NCBI GenBank assembly: GCA_965224795.1
Contig: CBDDAE010000001.1
Span: forward strand, 1,488,001-1,552,000
Reading direction: 5' to 3'
Source: NVTR01 sp036480115
GTDB taxonomy: Bacteria; Pseudomonadota; Alphaproteobacteria; Rhodobacterales; Rhodobacteraceae
Length of the DNA: 64,000 nt
Shown: in pieces, positions 60,494 through 64,000 of the stretch
How positions within the stretch are numbered: the first letter of the stretch is position 1
Layout: each line of letters opens with the position of its first letter
The notes under the pieces: model-generated
What the model saw: the letters and a program-made list of their open reading frames with translations, nothing else
Told to the model about the DNA's origin: nothing
Databases searched by the model: none
Translations under genes and position numbers: made by a program

Positions 60494-60670
60494 ATGACGA
60501 CCAAGACAATTGCAAAGACCCAAGCCCCAGTAGACGTTAGCCTTTTTGCCATTGCAGGCGCTGCTTTGGCCGGAATATTCCTGCTGCTGCTGGCCGGGTT
60601 TGCCCAGGCATCTGTGCTGCATAATTCAGCCCATGACACCCGCCACGCCATCGCTTTCCCCTGCCATTAA
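60494..60670 (+). CDS. cbtB: Cobalt transporter subunit CbtB
   Basis: A 58-residue protein with one membrane helix (about 15-38) and the family C-terminus HNSAHDTRHAIAFPCH, whose histidines and cysteine are presumed cobalt ligands. It is encoded directly after the riboswitch and a strong AAGGAGAAG site. CbtB acts with CbtA in cobalt uptake by inference from riboswitch-linked clusters. Confidence 0.93.
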   Translation: MTTKTIAKTQAPVDVSLFAIAGAALAGIFLLLLAGFAQASVLHNSAHDTRHAIAFPCH

Positions 60671-60673
60671 GCC

Positions 60674-61369
60674 ATGACTAAAAATCTGTTCACCAGCGCG
60701 TTGTTCGCTGGTCTGGCAGCGGGGCTGATAGCAGCCTTGCTCCAGTTTTGGCTTGTGATCCCGCTGCTGCTGGAAGGTGAGTTATACGAAATCGGCCTGC
60801 GCGCCCATTTCGCGGTTGGCCATGACACCCCGGTTCAAAGCCCATCCGGCCCCGCTGGCACCCTGACCCAGGACATCAGCAGGCATGCTATGACCTTGGG
60901 ATTTAACGTTATTGCCTTCACCGCCTTCGCCCTGATCATGGTTGCAGGTATGGCTTTTGCCCAACGTTTCGGGCATAATATCACCGCCCGAACTGGCGCC
61001 ATCTGGGGCCTTGCCGGCTATACCGCCATGCACCTGGCACCCGCCGTCGGCCTGCCCCCCGAACTGCCCGGCACCATCGCCGCCGAGGTCGAATTGCGGC
61101 AAATCTGGTTCCTCGCCACCGTTGCCGCCACAGCTCTGGGCCTTGGCCTGATCGCATTCGGCAAAAACCCGGTACTGATCATCATCGGCATCGCAGCACT
61201 TGCCATGCCCCATATCGTCGGCGCGCCGCAACTGGATACCTATTTCGGCATTGCCCCGCCTGAACTGGCGTCCCTATTTGTCACCCGCAGCCTTGGTGTC
61301 GCCGCTGTTGGCTGGGTCACTCTTGGTACCGTTGCCGGCTATTTCTGGGCCCGGCACAGCACAACATAA
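60674..61369 (+). CDS. cbtA: Cobalt transporter subunit CbtA
   Basis: A 231-residue membrane protein with about five helices. Recognisable CbtA segments are AGLAAGLIAALLQFWLVIPLL near the N-terminus, WGLAGYTAMHLAPAVGLPPELPG in the middle, and the C-terminal ELASLFVTRSL. It lies 3 nt downstream of cbtB under riboswitch control. It is predicted to carry cobalt across the inner membrane. Confidence 0.93.
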   Translation: MTKNLFTSALFAGLAAGLIAALLQFWLVIPLLLEGELYEIGLRAHFAVGHDTPVQSPSGPAGTLTQDISRHAMTLGFNVIAFTAFALIMVAGMAFAQRFGHNITARTGAIWGLAGYTAMHLAPAVGLPPELPGTIAAEVELRQIWFLATVAATALGLGLIAFGKNPVLIIIGIAALAMPHIVGAPQLDTYFGIAPPELASLFVTRSLGVAAVGWVTLGTVAGYFWARHSTT

Positions 61370-61381
61370 TCGGAGCATTCC

Positions 61382-62440
61382 ATGGCCCAAAAAATCCCCG
61401 CCACCATCATCACCGGCTTTCTTGGTTCAGGCAAAACCACCCTGATCCGGCACATGCTGGCCAATGCCAATGGCCGTAAAATTGCGTTGATTATCAATGA
61501 ATTCGGTGATCTGGGCATCGACGGTGACATCCTGAAAGGCTGCGGCGATGAAACTTGTTCAGAAGATGACATCATGGAACTGTCCAACGGCTGCATCTGT
61601 TGCACCGTGGCTGATGATTTCATTCCGACCATGGAAAAACTGCTGGCCCGCGAAAACCGCCCTGACCACATCGTTATCGAAACCTCTGGGCTGGCGCTGC
61701 CGCAACCTCTGGTGCGCGCCTTCAACTGGCCCGAAATTTCCACAGAAGTTACGGTAGACGGAGTGGTCACAGTGGTGGACGGCAAGGCTGTCCATGACGG
61801 CCAGTTCGCCCATAACATTGCGGCTGTAGATGCCCAACGCCAGCAAGATGACAACCTGGATCATGAAACGCCGCTGTCGGAATTGTTTGATGATCAGATC
61901 GCTTGCGCTGACATGATCGTGGTTAACAAAACCGATCTGCTTGACCCCCAACAGGCCGACACACTAGCGGCCAGCCTGCGCGCTGACAGTCGTGATGGGG
62001 TGCAGGTACTGCAAACAACCATGGGCAAGCTGCCCGTTGATGTGCTGCTCGGGCAGGGCTCTGCGGCGGAAACCACCATGGAGCAACGCCATGAGGTGCA
62101 CCACCATCACGAACATGCGGGCGGAGGCGACGATCACCACCACGAACATGACCACGATGATTTTGAAAGCTTCGTGGTCACCTGCCCCGAAACCACTGAT
62201 CCGGATGGTTTTTCTACCCAAATCAGTGATGCGATCCGCGCCCATAACATCCTGCGCCTAAAGGGTTTCGTGGCCGTTGCAGGCAAGCCCATGCGCCAAA
62301 CCTTACAGGCCGTCGGACCCCGGATTGATACCTATTTTGATCGTCCCTGGGCCGCGGATGAACCCCGCGAAACCCGGTTGGTGGTGATTGGTCAGGCAGG
62401 CCTTGATCAGGCGGCCATCACCGCCGCCCTGACAAAATGA
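61382..62440 (+). CDS. cobW: CobW GTPase, cobalt chaperone
   Basis: A 352-residue G3E-family GTPase. The P-loop GFLGSGKTTLIRH is at 12-24 and the metal-binding CxCC at 71-74 (NGCICCTV). NKTD gives G4. A His-rich loop (HHHHEHAGGGDDHHHEHDHD, about 236-258) separates GTPase and C-terminal domains. CobW proteins deliver cobalt to the CobN chelatase, encoded two genes downstream. It overlaps the GNAT gene by 4 nt. Confidence 0.95.
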   Translation: MAQKIPATIITGFLGSGKTTLIRHMLANANGRKIALIINEFGDLGIDGDILKGCGDETCSEDDIMELSNGCICCTVADDFIPTMEKLLARENRPDHIVIETSGLALPQPLVRAFNWPEISTEVTVDGVVTVVDGKAVHDGQFAHNIAAVDAQRQQDDNLDHETPLSELFDDQIACADMIVVNKTDLLDPQQADTLAASLRADSRDGVQVLQTTMGKLPVDVLLGQGSAAETTMEQRHEVHHHHEHAGGGDDHHHEHDHDDFESFVVTCPETTDPDGFSTQISDAIRAHNILRLKGFVAVAGKPMRQTLQAVGPRIDTYFDRPWAADEPRETRLVVIGQAGLDQAAITAALTK

Positions 62441-62892
62441 CCGACATCACCATCAACCCGGAAGATCCCCGATCCGGCGATGCTACCGCCCTGTTGAACG
62501 CCAGCCACAGCCTGATGCAAACGCTGTTCCCGTCCGATAGTTGCCACTATCTTTCTATCGACGATCTTTGCCAGCCCAACATCCATCTTTTCGTCGCCCG
62601 CCACACTGGCACCGCCGCCGGTTGTGGCGCATTGGCAATCTATGACGGCTACGGTGAAGTAAAATCAATGTTCACCACCGATGCCTTTCGCGGTCAGGGC
62701 GTCGCCGACAAGTTGCTGACCCATATTCAAGCAACCGCCACCAAACACAAACTGCCGTTCCTGCGGCTGGAAACCGGCGACACGCTAAAGGCTGCGCACC
62801 GACTTTACGCCCGCCACGGATTTCGGTTTCGCAGCCCGTTTGGCGATTACACCGAACACCCGGCCAGCCTGTTCATGGAAAAAGCGCTCTGA
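62437..62892 (+). CDS. GNAT family N-acetyltransferase
   Basis: A 151-residue GNAT enzyme. The acetyl-CoA-binding motif A is in MFTTDAFRGQGVADKLLTHI, and the C-terminal RLYARHGFRFRSPFGDY is typical of small-molecule or protein-tail acetyltransferases. It is translationally coupled to both cobW (4 nt overlap) and cobN (1 nt overlap), so it is co-expressed under the B12 riboswitch. No acetyltransferase step is known in the pathway; the target is unknown. Confidence 0.9.
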   Translation: MTDITINPEDPRSGDATALLNASHSLMQTLFPSDSCHYLSIDDLCQPNIHLFVARHTGTAAGCGALAIYDGYGEVKSMFTTDAFRGQGVADKLLTHIQATATKHKLPFLRLETGDTLKAAHRLYARHGFRFRSPFGDYTEHPASLFMEKAL

Positions 62893-64000
62893 TGCACCTG
62901 CTCGCTGCCACCCCCGGAACCGTAGATGATGGCGAACCGGTCGACCTTGGCCAGACCGCGGCCGATATTATCTTCATTTCCGCCGCCGATACCGAACTTG
63001 CGGCCCTGTCGCAGGCGCGCGCCGAAATGGAGGCCCCGCCCAGCCTGCGTCTGGCCAACCTCACCCACCTGAAACATCCGATGTCAGTGGACATGCATAT
63101 TGCGAACTGCGCCACAAAATCCCGCTTTGTCATCGCCCGGGTTCTTGGCGGAGCAACCTACTGGAAATACGGGATGGAACAATACGCCGCCCACTTGTAC
63201 GCCGCTGGCGTGCCTTTCGTGGCCTTGCCCGGCGACGATAAACCAGACCCGGAACTGCGCAGCCTTTCAACGGTCAGCCAAGCAGACTACCAATCACTTT
63301 GGGCCTACATGGTTGAAGGTGGCCCAGAAAATTCCGCGAATTTTCTCGCCCACGCCAAATCCATGCTCGATAGTTCAGAGCCACCTCCCCCGGCAAAACC
63401 GCTGCTGCGCGCCGGCACATACTGGCCCGGCGCGGGCATTTCAGACATCACTAACCTGCGTGAAAACTGGACCAACGACGCCCCAATCATCCCGATCATT
63501 TTCTACCGCGCCCTGTTGCAAGGCGCAGGCCTGAACCCAATCAATCGCCTCACCCGTTCCCTGCTGCGCGCTGGTCTGAACCCGATGCCAATATTTGTGG
63601 CCTCCCTGAAAGACCCGGTGTCCGCCGCTACATTACAAACCCTGTTCGACCAGGCCCCCCCCGATGTCATCCTTAACTGCACCTCTTTCGCCGTTGGATC
63701 GGCTGATCAGGGTGCAGGCCCCGCCGACAACCCGCTCGCCTCACCTGCCGCAAACAAATCCCCGGTGTTCCAGGTCATCCTGTCTTCCGCCACCGAAGAC
63801 AGTTGGACCAACACTCTTACCGGCCTCACCGCCCGTGACATCGCCATGAATGTCGCCCTGCCCGAGGTCGATGGCCGCATCCTGTCACGTGCGATATCCT
63901 TCAAAGGCGAAGCTTACTATGACGACGCCACCCAATGCCCGATAGCCACCTATCAGGCCCGCGGCGACCGGGTCGATTTCGTCACCCAACTGACCACCAA
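62892..64000 (+). CDS. cobN: Cobaltochelatase subunit CobN (partial, 5' part)
   Basis: The first 369 codons of the large subunit of aerobic cobaltochelatase, which with CobS and CobT inserts cobalt into hydrogenobyrinic acid a,c-diamide. The usual length is about 1,200-1,300 residues, so the window holds under a third. Recognisable segments are FVIARVLGGATYWKYGMEQ near residue 77, the PIIPIIFYRALLQ stretch, and LNCTSFAVG with DQAPPDVI before it. The start overlaps the GNAT stop by one base. Confidence 0.95.
   Translation, partial: MHLLAATPGTVDDGEPVDLGQTAADIIFISAADTELAALSQARAEMEAPPSLRLANLTHLKHPMSVDMHIANCATKSRFVIARVLGGATYWKYGMEQYAAHLYAAGVPFVALPGDDKPDPELRSLSTVSQADYQSLWAYMVEGGPENSANFLAHAKSMLDSSEPPPPAKPLLRAGTYWPGAGISDITNLRENWTNDAPIIPIIFYRALLQGAGLNPINRLTRSLLRAGLNPMPIFVASLKDPVSAATLQTLFDQAPPDVILNCTSFAVGSADQGAGPADNPLASPAANKSPVFQVILSSATEDSWTNTLTGLTARDIAMNVALPEVDGRILSRAISFKGEAYYDDATQCPIATYQARGDRVDFVTQLTT

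Noticed and set aside
1..64000. CRISPR arrays, prophage, IS elements or a defence island
   Set aside because: No regularly spaced repeats, transposase, integrase or cas-type genes were found; the window is nearly continuous core and cobalamin-related genes.

Overview
The window reads as a stretch of an alphaproteobacterial chromosome, most likely from the Rhodobacterales (Roseobacter-type). This is inferred from gene content and order, not from a database search. Supporting points are the HPr/EIIA/RapZ/short-HprK/ChvG/ChvI/pckA block, the acpS-LysE-pdxJ-DUF2062-rsh-rpoZ block, a CbiG-CobJ fusion, DUF6473, DUF1491 and DUF6732 proteins, and a probable methylsuccinyl-CoA dehydrogenase of the ethylmalonyl-CoA pathway. 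Coding density is very high, and many neighbours overlap by 1-4 nt (ATGA-type junctions). I see no rRNA, tRNA, CRISPR, prophage or insertion sequence. The only gene-free stretch over 300 bp is 22271-22625.

Layout. 1-2.9 kb: threonine catabolism (tdh, cut by the window edge, and kbl) with an XRE-cupin regulator. 3-9.7 kb: a lone tuf, a lipoprotein, an M48 peptidase, a DUF898 membrane protein and parC. 9.7-16.8 kb: an SDR, a HIG1-type small protein, the PduO-type cobalamin adenosyltransferase, an isoprenylcysteine-methyltransferase-like protein, zinc-ribbon, MerR and VOC genes, etfBA, DUF6473 and 3-hydroxybutyryl-CoA dehydrogenase. 16.8-24.2 kb: an acyltransferase, then the regulatory PTS with rapZ and hprK, the ChvG/ChvI two-component system and pckA. 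24.2-28.3 kb: a TauE/SafE permease, probable mcd, an extended SDR and a META lipoprotein. 28.3-37.6 kb: a housekeeping run on the minus strand (recO, DUF1491, era, rnc, lepB, acpS, LysE, pdxJ, DUF2062, rsh, rpoZ, folK). 37.7-44.2 kb: NYN protein, ispH, methyltransferase, rnhA, a GlsB-type protein, fmt with two deformylase-family genes (one lacking catalytic residues), a PatB-type lyase and an unknown gene.

44.3-53.9 kb is a corrin-ring cluster. On the minus strand are DUF6732, cbiX, cobH, cobL, cobI, cobJ and cobM. On the plus strand are DUF1636, cobC and cobD. After a lytic transglycosylase, a YbjN-like protein and smc, a second B12 block (60.2-64 kb) carries a cobalamin riboswitch followed by cbtB, cbtA, cobW, a GNAT acetyltransferase and cobN, which runs off the window.

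The functions connect. Cobalt uptake (CbtAB), cobalt handling (CobW, CbiX, CobN), ring synthesis and adenosylation (PduO-type) supply adenosylcobalamin, which the ethylmalonyl-CoA pathway needs for its mutase steps. That pathway's methylsuccinyl-CoA dehydrogenase, its presumed acceptor EtfAB and 3-hydroxyacyl-CoA chemistry are also encoded here. The PTS, ChvG/ChvI and PckA group bears on carbon and acid control of gluconeogenesis.

The most notable observations are: a 45-bp hairpin-bearing element found twice in the cob operon, each time starting at the stop codon of the upstream gene and once encoding the N-terminus of CobI; a deformylase-like pseudoenzyme; a 13-bp direct repeat at 20-bp spacing upstream of pckA; and the co-occurrence of early-type (CbiX) and late-type (CobN) cobalt chelatases. 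I did not find a clearly new defence or mobile system.
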